The translations under genes were made by a program, and so were the position numbers. Source: Prorocentrum cordatum (taxonomy: Eukaryota; Sar; Dinophyceae; Prorocentrales; Prorocentraceae). Taken from it: a stretch of 64,000 nucleotides of DNA. Of this stretch, positions 22,346 to 32,700 are shown piece after piece. The stretch is taken from the NCBI GenBank assembly GCA_963575745.1, contig CAUYUJ010015952.1, positions 91,001-155,000 on the forward strand, in the 5' to 3' direction. Below the pieces are notes generated by a model. The model did not search any database, was not told the DNA's origin, and saw only the letters and a list, made by a program, of their open reading frames with translations. Every line of letters starts with the position of its first letter. The stretch's first letter is position 1.

Positions 22346-22490
22346 TTCCTCCTCCTCCTTTCCTCCTGTCCTCCCCCTCCTCTTTCTCCTCTTCCTCCTC
22401 CTCGTCCTCCTCCTCCTCCTCGTCGTCCTTCTCCTCCTCCTCCTCCTCCTCCTCCTCCTCCTCCTCCTCCTCCTCCTCTTCCCCGTCCCC
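22346..22490. repeat. (TCC)n pyrimidine tract
   Basis: TCC units with a few CGT and TTC interruptions, pure TCC from 22430 to 22476. Confidence 0.95.
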
Positions 22491-22499
22491 CCTGTGATC

Positions 22500-22789
22500 C
22501 GAAGCCGCGACAACATGAAGCACGGTAGGGCATCTCGGCTGGTCGACCCCGCCTCCATGGCATTTCTCGAGCTGGATCGACCCAGATGGGCCCAGGGGCT
22601 CGAAGACGGCATGCCTATGCGGCGCCGGGAGAGGTGGGGGGGGGGCCGTGGAGGCGGCGGCGGGATCGCGGCCGAGACCCCGCCGGGGCGTCGGGCAGCA
22701 GCTCGTCCTTCGCGCGTGCGCGGCGGGCGAGGGCGGCGGCGGCTCCGGCGGCTCCGGCGGCGGCGCCGAGGGCGACGGCGACTCGCCCC
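22500..22789. other. GC-rich segment, no gene supported
   Basis: A short + frame here has some ordinary composition (NMKHGRASRLVDP, MAFLELDRPRWAQG) but turns into Arg/Gly-rich translation of GGCGGC repeats at 22720-22780. It could be a small exon. The evidence is too thin to call it. Confidence 0.3.
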
Positions 22790-22798
22790 GAGAGACTC

Positions 22799-22965
22799 GG
22801 GCCGGGCGAAAGGGGGGGATTGAGAAAGGGGGGGTTACGAAATCTGCTGCATGCGGCTAGTTTCGGCCTCACCGAGGGGCCCATTCCTCGATACATGGGC
22901 GCCTCCAGTTACGTGAGCTGATTCTCAAATCCCCCCCTTTGCTATCCCCCCCTTTCGCCCGGCCC
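22799..22965. mobile_element. Element with about 40-bp inverted termini
   Basis: The left end begins GGGCCGGGCGAAAGGGGGG and continues as ATT, a purine spacer and another G run. The right end read on the other strand begins GGGCCGGGCGAAAGGGGGG and continues ATAG, AAA and a G run. About 35 of the first 40 bases pair. The flanks GAGAGACTC (22790-22798) and GAGAGACGG (22966-22974) match at 7 of 9 positions, as a slightly decayed 9-bp target duplication would. Long termini and a 9-bp duplication suggest a Mutator-like non-autonomous element, an inference from structure alone. Confidence 0.7.
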
Positions 22966-23429
22966 GAGAGACGGCCCGTGGCGGGAGGCCCATCCCTGGC
23001 ATGGGCGGCCTGGCTGGCTTGGGCATGGGCCCAGGCCGCCAGCAGGGCGAGTACGGCAGGGTCGGCCAGGCAGCCGCCCCTTCCACCCCGCCGCCGCCCC
23101 GGGGCCGCCGCCGCCGCCCGGCCGGAGGAGGGCAGAGAAGGCTCCGCGAGGCCCTACCAGGCGGCTCCAGGCAGCTCCTGCAGGCCTCGGGAGCCTCAAG
23201 GAGGCCGCAGGAGGTCCTGGGGGGTCGAGTGTGAGCCAAAGAAGTCTCGGGACGCCCCAGAATGCTCTCACCCATGCTCGGCTCACTGAAACTCATGTCC
23301 TATCCGCAGAGGGTCTTTAATGATGGGGGGGCTTCCCCCCCTCCCCCTTTAAGCTCTCGGCTGGGAATAGTCGTTCCTCTCCTCCTCGCCCTCCTCCTCG
23401 CTCTCCCTCCTCCCTCTCCTACTTGCCCT

Positions 23430-23485
23430 CCCCTCCTCGCCCTGGTCGTCGCCCTCGTCTCCTCGCCCGTGTCGTCATCGTCGCG

Positions 23486-23524
<39 letters not shown>

Positions 23525-24034
23525 TTCATGTGGGGCTCGCGCAAGTGACCGTGCACAGTAAGAGCTCGCCATAGTTGTTCTGAGCTTGTTCGGTGTTGGC
23601 CACGCGTGGAATTATTGGCACACTATTGTTCGCCGTGTTGGGTTTTGTTGGGCCGTTATTCTTCCCATCGGGTATTGCTTCATGGGCCCCTCCCTCTGCA
23701 CGACAGAGGATTTTGCTTGTATGTACAGTTATTGCACACTAATTCGTTACATCTCCAATCGGGTCGGCGCGTCGTCTTCATCGTCGTTGTCGTAATCGTC
23801 GTCGTCTTCTTCTGGGAGTCGCACAGGTGGTGGTCCGCAGTGAGAGCGCGCCAAAGCTGTGGTGAGCGTGTTCTGTGGTTGCAGCGCGTGGAAATATTTG
23901 TGCACTATTGGCCGCCGTGTTGGATATTGTTGGGTAGTCATTCCTCCCAAAGGATAATGGAGCCTGGTCTATTTCCTGCACGACAGGAATTTGGAGCTTG
24001 TTTTTGCAAGGATTGGAAGACAATTCGCTACATC
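23430..24034 (+). repeat. Tandem duplication of a 281-bp unit headed by GTC repeats
   Basis: The unit at about 23522-23753 recurs at about 23804-24034. Shared landmarks in order: a GTC microsatellite, TCTTC, GTCGCAC or GCTCGCGC, GCACACTATTG with GCCGTGTTGG, CTGCACGACAG, TTTTGCTTG or TTTTTGCAAG, and AATTCGCTACATC. Both units start directly after a (GTC)n block, so the microsatellite is part of the repeat or was the recombination point. Confidence 0.8.
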
Positions 24035-24045
24035 GTGCGCTGGTT

Positions 24046-24152
24046 CGTAGAAAGAGCTCGTAGTAGTGCTCGTACTTGTTGTAGTGGCACTCGTAGCAGA
24101 AGTAGTAGTCGCAGTCGTAGTCGTAGTAGCCGTAGAAGTATTAGTAGCAGTA
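24046..24152. repeat. TCGTAG/GTAGTA array
   Basis: Units of GTAGT, CGTAG and TCGTAG run from 24055 to 24150. The same hexamer type builds part of the larger array at 49100-49640. Confidence 0.85.
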
Positions 24153-24240
24153 CATTGGGATGTTGCGCAAAAGCACTACGCAAATGAACTATGATCCTGG
24201 GATGTTGCTGGGGTGCTCATGCGATGCTGCTACATGGGGA

Positions 24241-24488
24241 CGCTGTGACTACGTGAATACACCACGTGAACACAACACGTACATACATTACGTAAGCCAC
24301 TACGTAATCCGCTACAGCAATTAGTAATCAATCGTATCACATACAACGAACTACGTACATAGGCATTGCGTGAAACCACTACGTAAAAGCATGATGTGCT
24401 ACTACTACGTAAGAGAAGCAGTACGTGCAATCCACCCTACGTAAGCACTACGTTAAAGCACCACGTACAATCTCCACGTCGTGTATGT
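24241..24488 (-). repeat. GTGCAATC-type array, reverse orientation
   Basis: A degenerate tandem repeat of 13-15 bp built around CACTACGTAA / CCACGTACAA words. Read on the minus strand it gives TACGTGGTGC, ACGTAGTGC and similar, the same word family as the + arrays at 25114, 26428, 27926 and 51297. Confidence 0.7.
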
Positions 24489-24489
24489 G

Positions 24490-25094
24490 CGCCGTTCTTC
24501 CACGTTTTGTCGATTTCAACATTCGGGTCAAGTCCCCAGACAGCATGTCCAGAAAGGAGACGGGTGCGCGCCCTGTCACAGCGGCCACCGCCTCGGATAC
24601 GCCGCTCCCTGTGCGCCTGCAACACCCAGAGGTTCCCGCGGCTGTTCGCATTCTTCCTTATTCCGTTTAGTCACGCGGCTGTGCGTATCTTGGTGCGTGG
24701 GAGGGCGTGTGCGTGTGACCATGTGGTTGCCAACGCGCCGAACGCTACCGCCGCCTCCCCAGAAATCGTCTGGGTTCTCACTCCGCCTCTCCTCGAACAC
24801 AAAAGGGCCAGGGCTCATTGTGAACCCTTTTTGTCCATGTGTGCTTCCAAGGATACGGTGTGGCGTTATATTCGTCGCGACCATTTTTCTGTGTCCCTGG
24901 ACGTGCCACAGGGTGCATTTTGACCAGAGTAGGAATCCACTCGCCCCCCCCCTTACGTCATTCTTCTCCTTCTGCCCCTTCTGGTCCTCCCCCCCTCTTC
25001 CTCGACCTCCAACTCATCGTCCAGCTCGTCCTTGTCGTCGACGTTGTCGTCGTCGTCCTCCCCCTCCTCCGTCATACTTTATCATTAAGTTAGC
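24490..25094. other. Unassigned segment
   Basis: Both strands are open over 24396-24923 without motif. CT-rich DNA and a TCGTCGTC block occur near 24940-25070. No gene is supported. Confidence 0.35.
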
Positions 25095-25113
25095 CAGCGT
25101 GCACGCCAAACAG

Positions 25114-25222
25114 TACGTTTTTAGCAGTGCATGTGGTGCTGTCTATGTGAAGCGATCTAGGTGGTACAATCTATGTGGGGCGATACGTGTTGTGCAATAT
25201 ATATGTGGTGCGATTTAGGATG
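25114..25222 (+). repeat. GTGCAATC-type array
   Basis: About seven units such as GTGCATGTGGTGCTGTCTA, GGTACAATCTATGTG and GTGTTGTGCAATATATATG, period about 14-16 bp. Confidence 0.75.
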
Positions 25223-25454
25223 TGAAATGGATTTCACGAGCGAGTTGAGACATCCCATGCTCTTGCAAACATTATTTCCGGCCGTGCTAGCCCGTGCATG
25301 CTCGCGCGCACAGCGGCCAGCTAGCTTGGCGCGACCGGCGCGGCCGCGGTGGCGGTGACCGCTGGGCTCTTCTCAGCGGGCACTTCAGTGCGAGTCGGCG
25401 ACTTGGGCGGAGGCGGCACCATGGCGACGCCGGCAGCGGTAGACGCGATTTATG

Positions 25455-25600
25455 AAAGTAACGATGATGGTGGCGATGGTGGCGATGACGACGGCAAAGC
25501 CAGTGGCGTCGCCGATGTTGATCGCGCACGCCGATCTGATGATGATGCTGACGATGATGAGGATGATGTTGATGATGTTTTCGCGTCGGCGATGAAGGCT
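25455..25600. repeat. GATGATG-rich block
   Basis: Imperfect GAT/GGC/GAC units. One frame is poly-Asp rich. Probably a short microsatellite, though the flanking frame (MATPAAVDAIYESNDDGGDG) has ordinary composition and a small acidic exon cannot be ruled out. Confidence 0.55.
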
Positions 25601-25789
25601 TTAGATGGAGTTCGACACGCGCGCGGCTGATGCGCGCAAGTGGCCCGCGTGGTATTATTTGACACGGATCCTGCCCCCCCCTCAGCCAGCACGCGCGCAA
25701 CGGCGCACGAATGAGTTCGACGTGCGGCGCGAGAGGCCTGTTTGGCAGAATGTGATGAAGCATGTAGGAAAACCGACGGTTGTCGTAAG

Positions 25790-26340
25790 CATCCGCACGC
25801 GTCCGGAGGCCATCTTGGGCGTCTTGGAGCGATCTTCGGGCGTCTCGGACCTCTCTTTGACCGTGTTGGGGGCGTTCTTGGGGCCCTCTTGGGCCGTCTT
25901 GGATGCCTCTGGGGCCGTCTTGGAGGCCTCTGGGGCCCTTTTGAAGGCCTCTTGGGCCCTCTTGGGGCGATCTTGGAGGCCTCTTGAGCCGTTTAGGGGC
26001 GTCGGGGAACCGAAAAGGTTGAAACGCCCAAATCTGTCCAAGACCTAAGAAGAAGCATTGATGTTTGCCACTTGGGGCCCTCTTGGGAGTGCTCCTGGAG
26101 GTCTCTTGGGGCATCTTGGAGGCTTGTTGGGTCATCTTGGAGACGTCTTGGGCCGTCTGGAGGCCATCTTGGGCGCCGTGGAGCGATCTTCGGGCGTCTC
26201 GGACCTCTCTTGGATTGTGTTGGGGGCCTCTTGGGGCCCTCTTGGGGCGATCCTGGAGGATCTGGGGGAGTGTCCCGGGCGTGTCTCGGGCGTGTCCCGG
26301 GCGTGTCCCGGGCTCCTCCTGGGGTATTTTTGATCCAGGG
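25790..26340 (+). repeat. TCTTGGGCC-type minisatellite, two blocks
   Basis: Units like GGCCATCTTGGGCGTCTTGG and GGGCCCTCTTGGGGCGATC repeat across 25800-25990 and 26070-26310. A longer segment (GGAGCGATCTTCGGGCGTCT with flanks) occurs at about 25827 and again at about 26180, so a 350-bp unit was itself duplicated. The tail at 26275-26310 has four tandem GTGTCCCGGGC words. Confidence 0.85.
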
Positions 26341-26427
26341 ACCCCCAGGGGCCGCCCCGCGCGCGCGAACTAGAAATACTGTTTACCAGTTACGGGAGAT
26401 CTTAGCACGCCTCTGGCCCGTTGGGCC

Positions 26428-26562
26428 GGCGAATTGTGCAGTCTATGTGGTGCATTAGATGTTGTGAGATACGCGTAGTGCAACCAATGTGGTGCAATCT
26501 GTGTTGTGCGATATTGGTCGTGCAATTCATGTGGTGCAATCTACGTTGTGCAATCAATCACT
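26428..26562 (+). repeat. GTGCAATC-type array
   Basis: About nine units of 13-15 bp around ATGTGGTGCAATCT, for example at 26487-26500 and 26528-26541. It lies just left of the long GAC array, as the 25114 array lies left of a CG-rich block. Confidence 0.8.
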
Positions 26563-26644
26563 TGCTCAACTTGAAGCTGACCTCTCCACTGCTCGCGCAA
26601 ACATCCCACCCTCCCACCCGCAACTTGGTTTGCAAAACCTCTTA

Positions 26645-27175
26645 AGACGGACTACGACGACACCGACGACAACGACGACGACGACGACACCGACGACGTC
26701 TCCGACGACTTCGACGACGACAACGACGCCGACGACGACGACGACGAAGACGACGACAACGCCAACGAAGGCGACGACGAGGGAGGAGGAAGGACGACGA
26801 CGGCGACAACGACGACAACGACGACAACGACGACAACGACGAGGTAGGAGGGAGGACGGCGACGACGCGAACGACGACGAAGGAGGAAGGACGGCGACGC
26901 CGACGACGACAACGACGAGGGAAGAGGGAAGACGACGACGACAACGACGACGACGACAGTGACGAAATAGAACCGACGACGAGACGCCGACGACGGACGA
27001 CGACGACGACGTGGGAGGAGGAGGACGGACGACCACCGCGACAACGACGACGGAACCGACCACGACGCCAAAAAGCGACGACGACGAACACGAGAAAAAA
27101 CAGAGGACGACGTAGGCGACGACGACGACGACGCGGGAGGAGGGAGGACAGCGACGACGACGACGACGACGCAAG
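26645..27175. repeat. (GAC)n microsatellite with GGAGGA spacers
   Basis: Over 500 bp of CGACGA units broken at 60-110 bp intervals by GGGAGGAGGAAGGACG-like spacers (26780, 26848, 26882, 26920, 27016, 27128). Frames are Thr/Ser/Arg/Val-rich artefacts. Confidence 0.93.
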
Positions 27176-27199
27176 AGCGCGCGCGCACGCTTTTGTTGA

Positions 27200-27670
27200 A
27201 AATCCGTGTTGCGAGACCTTAGGTTTTTGTAGGTTTTTTGGATGCACGATTTTGAAATCCTTCCGAAACTGATGGGTTTCGAAGGTTTCCGGCATACGCT
27301 CGCGACGACGCGCTCGTCTGCACTTCGTCAAATTTTTTGCAAAGGATTCTCGCGACGGCACACGCGCAAGGGCGTTCGACAGATTTCGACATGCGCGCGC
27401 GCGAAGCCCGTTTGGTAGCATGTTGTGAATATGTTGAAAAACCTATGGTTTTCTTAAGATTTCGCAAGAGCTCGCGCGGAAGCTTTTTTAGCAAATCAGT
27501 GTTGCGAAACCCTGTGTTATTGTATGTTTTTTTGGAAACTCGATTGCGACATCCTTCCGGCACCAAAGGTTTTTGAAGGATTTCGCCATGCGCGCGCGAC
27601 GACGCGCGCGACGACGCGCGCGTGTGCACTTCGGCCCATTTGTTGCAAGGGATTCGTGAAAAAGTGTTAT
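27200..27670 (+). repeat. Diverged direct repeat, about 290-bp spacing
   Basis: The segment from GTGTTGCGAGACC at 27207 to GCAAAGGATTC at about 27351 recurs from GTGTTGCGAAACC at 27500 to GCAAGGGATTC at about 27655. Shared words in order: TGTAGG/TGTATG with a T run, ATCCTTCCG, GAAGG.TT, CGACGACGCGC, TGCACTTCG and TTTTGCAA. This part is much less GC-rich than its surroundings. Confidence 0.7.
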
Positions 27671-27925
27671 GTTAGAACAAAACATGTCACCGCATAGTGT
27701 TTTTTACAAGGGAACCTCAAAGGAGGGAACCTGGCCTAGCTGGGATGATATGATTTCATATTTCGGATGGACGAGTGGTCAGAATCATATATGATTTACA
27801 GACCCGAAAGGGGAACGGATAAGTCCGGGAGGGGGAGTAGAATCTATTCTCTTTTTAGATAGGAGAATCTACGTGGTTCACCCCAATTTTTTGATCGATC
27901 AAAAAGCGCGCCGCCACCGTGATTT
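27671..27925. other. AT-rich spacer
   Basis: Contains a small inverted repeat, AATCATATATGATT at 27783-27796 with GATATGATTTCATATTTC nearby. No gene or known element. Confidence 0.3.
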
Positions 27926-28258
27926 GTCGTGCAATCTATCTGTTGCAATCGATGTAGGGCGACCTATGTGGTGCAGTCTATGTGTTGCAATATGTGCGTT
28001 GCTATGTAGGTGGTGCTCTTTATGTGCTGCAATCGATGTTGTGCAATATACGTGGTCCAATCAGTGTTGTGCAGTCGGTGTAGTTCAATCTTTGCCACAC
28101 AATTTGTGTAGTGCAATGTATGCGGCTGTGCGATCTGCGTTGATCAATCTACGTGGTGCAATCCATGTTCTGCAATGCGTGTGGTGCAGCCTATGTTGCG
28201 ACCGACCAAAATACGCGCCGCAGGCGCAGCTTGTTTATGCTGCTATCTATGTGGTGCA
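27926..28258 (+). repeat. GTGCAATC-type array, longest copy
   Basis: About 23 degenerate units of 13-16 bp around CTATGTGGTGCAATC. In one frame it translates as Val-Val-Gln-Ser-Met-Trp-Cys repeats, which is an artefact. It is followed directly by a GGCGACGA-rich block to about 28450. Confidence 0.82.
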
Positions 28259-28261
28259 ATC

Positions 28262-28480
28262 CAACGGGGGCGACGGGCGGCGACGAGGCGGCGACGGGGC
28301 TGCGACAGCGACAACATAGCCGCCAGACCGCCAGAACAACCCAGGCGACTGGCGGCGACGAGGAGACGGCGGGGCGGCGTCGGCCGGCACGGAAGCGCCA
28401 GACCGACACCCAAACCCCTGCCGACGAGGCGGCGGCGAGGGAGCGGCGATGGCCGGCACCGGAGCCGCCACACCGACGCA
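28262..28480. repeat. GGCGACGA-rich degenerate repeat
   Basis: Units such as GGCGACGAGGCGGCGACGGG and GGCGACGAGGAGACGGCGGG recur between 28267 and 28460. No coding motif. Confidence 0.6.
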
Positions 28481-28544
28481 CAGGCCCAGTTCTGTCGATC
28501 GGAAGTGAGAACCCGTAAGTGCAAACACTGATTGGGGAACAGTC

Positions 28545-29290
28545 TTCCCTGTCTCACCCCCGCACGGGTCGGTAGGGCACGCTGAGCGTTTCGCCCGAGA
28601 CGCCCCCACAGTTGATGACCCTGAAGCTTGAAACTTGCAGCAGCTTCACGGATGGAGGGCGGTCCGTTTTTAGAATGTGGCTCTCGCTGTAGGGCCGCGC
28701 ACATTCGTCTTCAAAGTTTGCAGTCGTTTTGCGATGGAGGGCGGGCCGTTTTCAAAGTGGCTCGCGCAGTAAGGCCGCGCACATTCCTCCTTAAAGCTTG
28801 GAACCGCTTCAAGGGTGGAGGGCCGTTCCTTTTTCCAATTTGGCTCGCGCCTTGGGGCCGTGCACATTCGGTTTTAAAGTTCGCAGCGGCTTCGTGGATG
28901 GAGGGCGGTTCTTTTTCAACATGCGAGTCTCGCCTTAGCGCCGCGCGCATTCGTTTTGCAAATTCGCAACATGTTCACGGATTGGAATGGTTGAAGTCCC
29001 AGGAATGGTGTTTTGGCAAAGTTGGGTGTTGTCAGGGCGCAGCTGTGATGTTGATTCGCGGTGTTGTCGCGGTGGTGAAGTCTCTGTAAAGGTGTTCAGG
29101 GACGGTTTAGGAATGTCAGGACGCAACAGTCACGTTGAGTGGTGGCGGTGAAGCCGCAGGAATTGTGTTTTGGCACGGTCAAGGATTCTCAGACGGTTGT
29201 CTTTTAATGGGGCACTTCCCGCAATATGAAGAGGGAACTGGGAAAGAAGGTTTATTGCACCATCATTGCTGCGTCTTGGGTTTGCAGTGG
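28545..29290 (+). repeat. Composite head-VNTR-tail repeat, copy 1
   Basis: Head module at about 28575-28625 (GCGTTTCGCCCGAGACG then CCCTGAAGCTTGAA). A VNTR of four units of about 82 bp follows at 28625-28965, each with GATGGAGGGCGG.CC.TTTT, GTGGCTCTCGC or a variant, and CGCGCACATTCG. The tail module at about 29035-29290 includes GGTTGTCTT, GGGGCACTTCCC, AGAGGGAAC, GGTTTATTGCA and GCGTCTTGGGTTT, ending at (TCC)n. Frames through the VNTR look like repeated peptides but change between copies, so no gene is called. Confidence 0.85.
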
Positions 29291-29293
29291 TCC

Positions 29294-29729
29294 TCCGCCT
29301 CCTCCTCCTTCTCCTCCTCCTCCTCGTCCTCCTCCTCCCTCTCCTCCCTTCTCCTCCAGTGCCCCATCGCCCGAGAGCGCGCCGCTGCGCCGGGGGCGCC
29401 GCGCGGGGGACGCCGATGGCGGTGCTGCTCGTGCCTCGCGCGGCGCGGCGGTCGGCGGTCCACTTGCCAGGCCAGGCCACCCCCGTCCTCGTCGTCCTAG
29501 TCGTCGTCGTCTTCCTCCTCCTTCTCGCCCTGTTCGCTCTCCTCATTCTCGTCCGTGTCGTCGTCGTTGCCCTCCTCCTCCTGCTCCTGCTCCTCCTCCT
29601 CCTGCTCCTCCTCCTCCTGCTTCTCCTCCTCCTCCTCCTCCTCTTCCTCCTCCTCCTCCTCCTCCCCCTCCTCCTCCTCCTCCTCCTCCTCTTCCCCCTC
29701 CTCCTCCTCCTCCTCCTCCTCCTCCTCCA
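29294..29729. repeat. (TCC)n tract, left of LINE 1
   Basis: TCC units at 29294-29355, a GC-rich interruption at 29360-29490, then TCC/TCG units to 29729 where retroelement coding sequence starts abruptly at AAG ATC GTG. The junction has no spacer. Confidence 0.93.
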
Positions 29730-32700
29730 AGATCGTGTTCTTGGCTAAGCGGCTCGGGGGCGTTCGCCCTGTGGCCATCATCCACGTGGTGGCCAGGGTC
29801 CAGGCGAGGCTGCGCAAGCCGCTGGCGGACGCCTGGGAGCGCAGGAACGACCGCCCCTACTTCTGGGCGTCCAGAGGCAAGGGCTGCGAGAGGGCGGTGT
29901 GGCAGCAGGCGGTAGAGTGCGAGTGGGCCTCGGCGAAGGGGCGTGAGGCTGGTGACGCCTCTAGCTGGGTGTCAGCGCTGGTGCTGCTCGACCTGCTCAA
30001 GGCGTACGAGCAGGTGCAGCACGGGCGCCTCATCCAGGCGGCGGTGCGAACGGGCTTCCCGCTGTGGCAGCTCAAGCTGCAGGTCAGCCTCTACAGATCT
30101 CCGAGGTGGCTTGCGCTGGGAGAGGCCTTGAGCAACCCCATCGCCACCAAGCAGGCGGTGTTGCCAGGCGACGGCTTCGCCACGCTCATGCTCAAGATGA
30201 TGCTGATCGAGCCCCTCGACAAGCTGCAAGCGCTGGTGCCCACCGTCTCCCTGTCGGTGGTGGTGGACGATCTCATCCTGAAGCGTGTCGGAGGCCTGCG
30301 GCGCACGGTGGATGAGGTGGCGACGGCGACACGGCGCCTCAAGGAGCTCCTGGGGAAGGCCGACCTTCGCATCGCCACCAAGAAGTCCAGGGCCCTCTCC
30401 AACTACCCTGAGGCGAGGCACGAGCTGGAGCGGAGGCTGCAGAGGACGGCAGGCGTCACTGCGGCGAGGCAGGAGCGCAACCTGGGCGTCGACTTCAGTG
30501 GAGGCAAGCGGCTCGGACGTGAAGTACGAGCAGGAAGGATGCAGCAGGCCCAGCAGCGCCTTCGGAGGGTGAAGATCGTCAAGATGACGAAAGGCAGGAA
30601 GCCCGCGACGAGGAGGCTCGCGAAGACCGCCCTGCACCCCAGCATCGGGTACGGCACGGCCATCACAGGCTGCACCACGACCGAGCTCGATCGTGCCAGG
30701 TCCCTGACGTTCGTGGCGGTGTCGAACACCACGGCGGAGAAGTCAAGGACCCTCACGATGATGCTCCAGCCAGGGCTCGACCCGATAGTCGACGCCACGT
30801 GCAAGCCCGTGCAGATGCTACTGCGCGCGGTGTGGGAGGGCTGGGTGCCACGCCACATGGTGGTCTTATGCCTGCAGGACGCGCGCACGGTCACGTGGGC
30901 CCACGTCCAGGGCCCTTGCGCGGCGACGCTTCTCTCGCTGCGGAGGATTGACTGGGAGGTCGTCACGGCCAATTGCTGGAGGATGGACGATGGTGGCCTC
31001 CTTGCGCCGTTTGACATCTCCCCGTGGATCGTGATCAAGCTGGTGCAGCGGGCCATCGTGAAGTGGCAGTGGAGACAAGCCAGCCTGGCGCCTGGGTGCG
31101 CTCACCTGGCGGAGGGCGGGACGCTGGAGCCGCTCATCAGGCTCACCTCCACTGGCTGTGTCACGAGCGTGGCGGACAGGAGGGGCGGTATCGCCGCGGG
31201 CACCAAGGTGCGGCTCACCCTCAAGGAGCGGGCGTACCTCCACTCCCTGGTGGTCAATGGGCAGTGGCCCCAGGCGCGCAAGGAGGAGAAGGGCCTTGCC
31301 GAGTGTGCTGAGTGCCTGCGGTGCGGGGGCAGAGGGACGCTCCTGCATCGCCACTGCGATTGCGAATGCTGGAGAGAGGTGCTGACGCTTCCGAAGGAGA
31401 TCGCGGACCTCAGGAAGCGGAGCCACCTGCCCGAGGTCACCCTGCTGTTGGAACGGTGCCTGTGGCCGACGCCGCCTGGGCTACGCAAGCCACGGGCCAG
31501 TGACCTGGTGTGCTGGCGCGGCGACCACGACGGCGGGGTCCTCCCTGGTGGCGAGTTCTTCCTCGACGGCTCCGCGTTCGAGGCCGACTTCGACGAGTTC
31601 GCATCGGTCGGCTGGAGCGTGGTCGCCTTGCAGCCCGATGCCGATTGCTACCTGGCCTCCGTTGCTGGGCAGTTGTGCGGCGCCTACGTCGACATCAACG
31701 GGGGCGAGCTCATGGCGGTGATCATGGCGCTGCGGTTCAGCATGGGCGTGGTCACGCTGGTGGTCGACTCGAAGTACGTGTACGACGGCTTCTACAAGGC
31801 GGGTCGCACGAACACTGCCGCCTACGCGTACTCTTGGGCGCACCTGTGGCGGCTGGCGTGGGCCCTGGTGGACGACAGAGGAGGGCTTGATCGTGCAGTG
31901 CACCTCCGATGGGTCCCTGCCCACCGCGCCAGGAGGCAGGTCGTGGACGGCGCCATCAGCTACCGCGACTGGAAGGGCAACTCGTACGCCGACGCAGCTG
32001 CGAAGGCGGCGGCTGCCCAGGGCCGTGCCTCGGCCGCCGATCGCCGCAAGCTGCACCTGGCTCGGCAGCTGGTGGACTTGGTGGCCATGTGGTGCACTGC
32101 GGTCGGCACATGGGTGGATGGCAGCGACACCACCCATCGCAAGGAGCGGACGAAGAGGGCGGTTCGGCGGCGCCGCGAAGCCTCCGCGTGGCTGAGCTGC
32201 AGCTGGCGCGGGAAGGGCAAGGACAGATGGTGTGAGGTCTGCAGGTGGACCAACCGCGCTGGCGAGTGCCCTGGCAGCATCCTGGAGGACGCGGTGAAGG
32301 CCAACGAGCTGCTGGTGCAGAAGGGGCTCGCGGCGCACGACCTGGTCGCCATCGCTCCTGTGCTGGACAGCGAGCTGGAGCGGAGGTTGCCGTTGGTCGC
32401 ATGCACCAGGTGCGGGTTCACTGGAGCCGCTCGCGCCTGCAGCTTCGGGCTGGAGTGCAAGACGCCGCCCTCGGCCGCGGGCAGCGCGGCTATCGCGCGC
32501 CTGCGTGCTGGGCTCGCGCCCAGGATCGCGAGCGAGGTTGCCGTCGCGCTGCGGCGCCTTGGCGGTGGCGAGCCGACGGCAGCAGCAGAGGAGGTGGGCG
32601 CTGGCCCCGCCCCTCCTCCCGCCGAGCCCATCAGTGGGAGCCCCGTCGCTCGTGGCGAGGACGGTGGCCAGAGCGTGCCACCTATGAGAGGTGAGGACTG

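Noticed and set aside
21493-22523. Long frames rich in Tyr, His, Met and Cys
   Set aside because: Produced by the TATG/CATG array, with the same composition in all frames.
24241-28258. Arrays of short repeats as CRISPR
   Set aside because: Units are 13-16 bp, degenerate and without unique spacers, in an apparently eukaryotic sequence.
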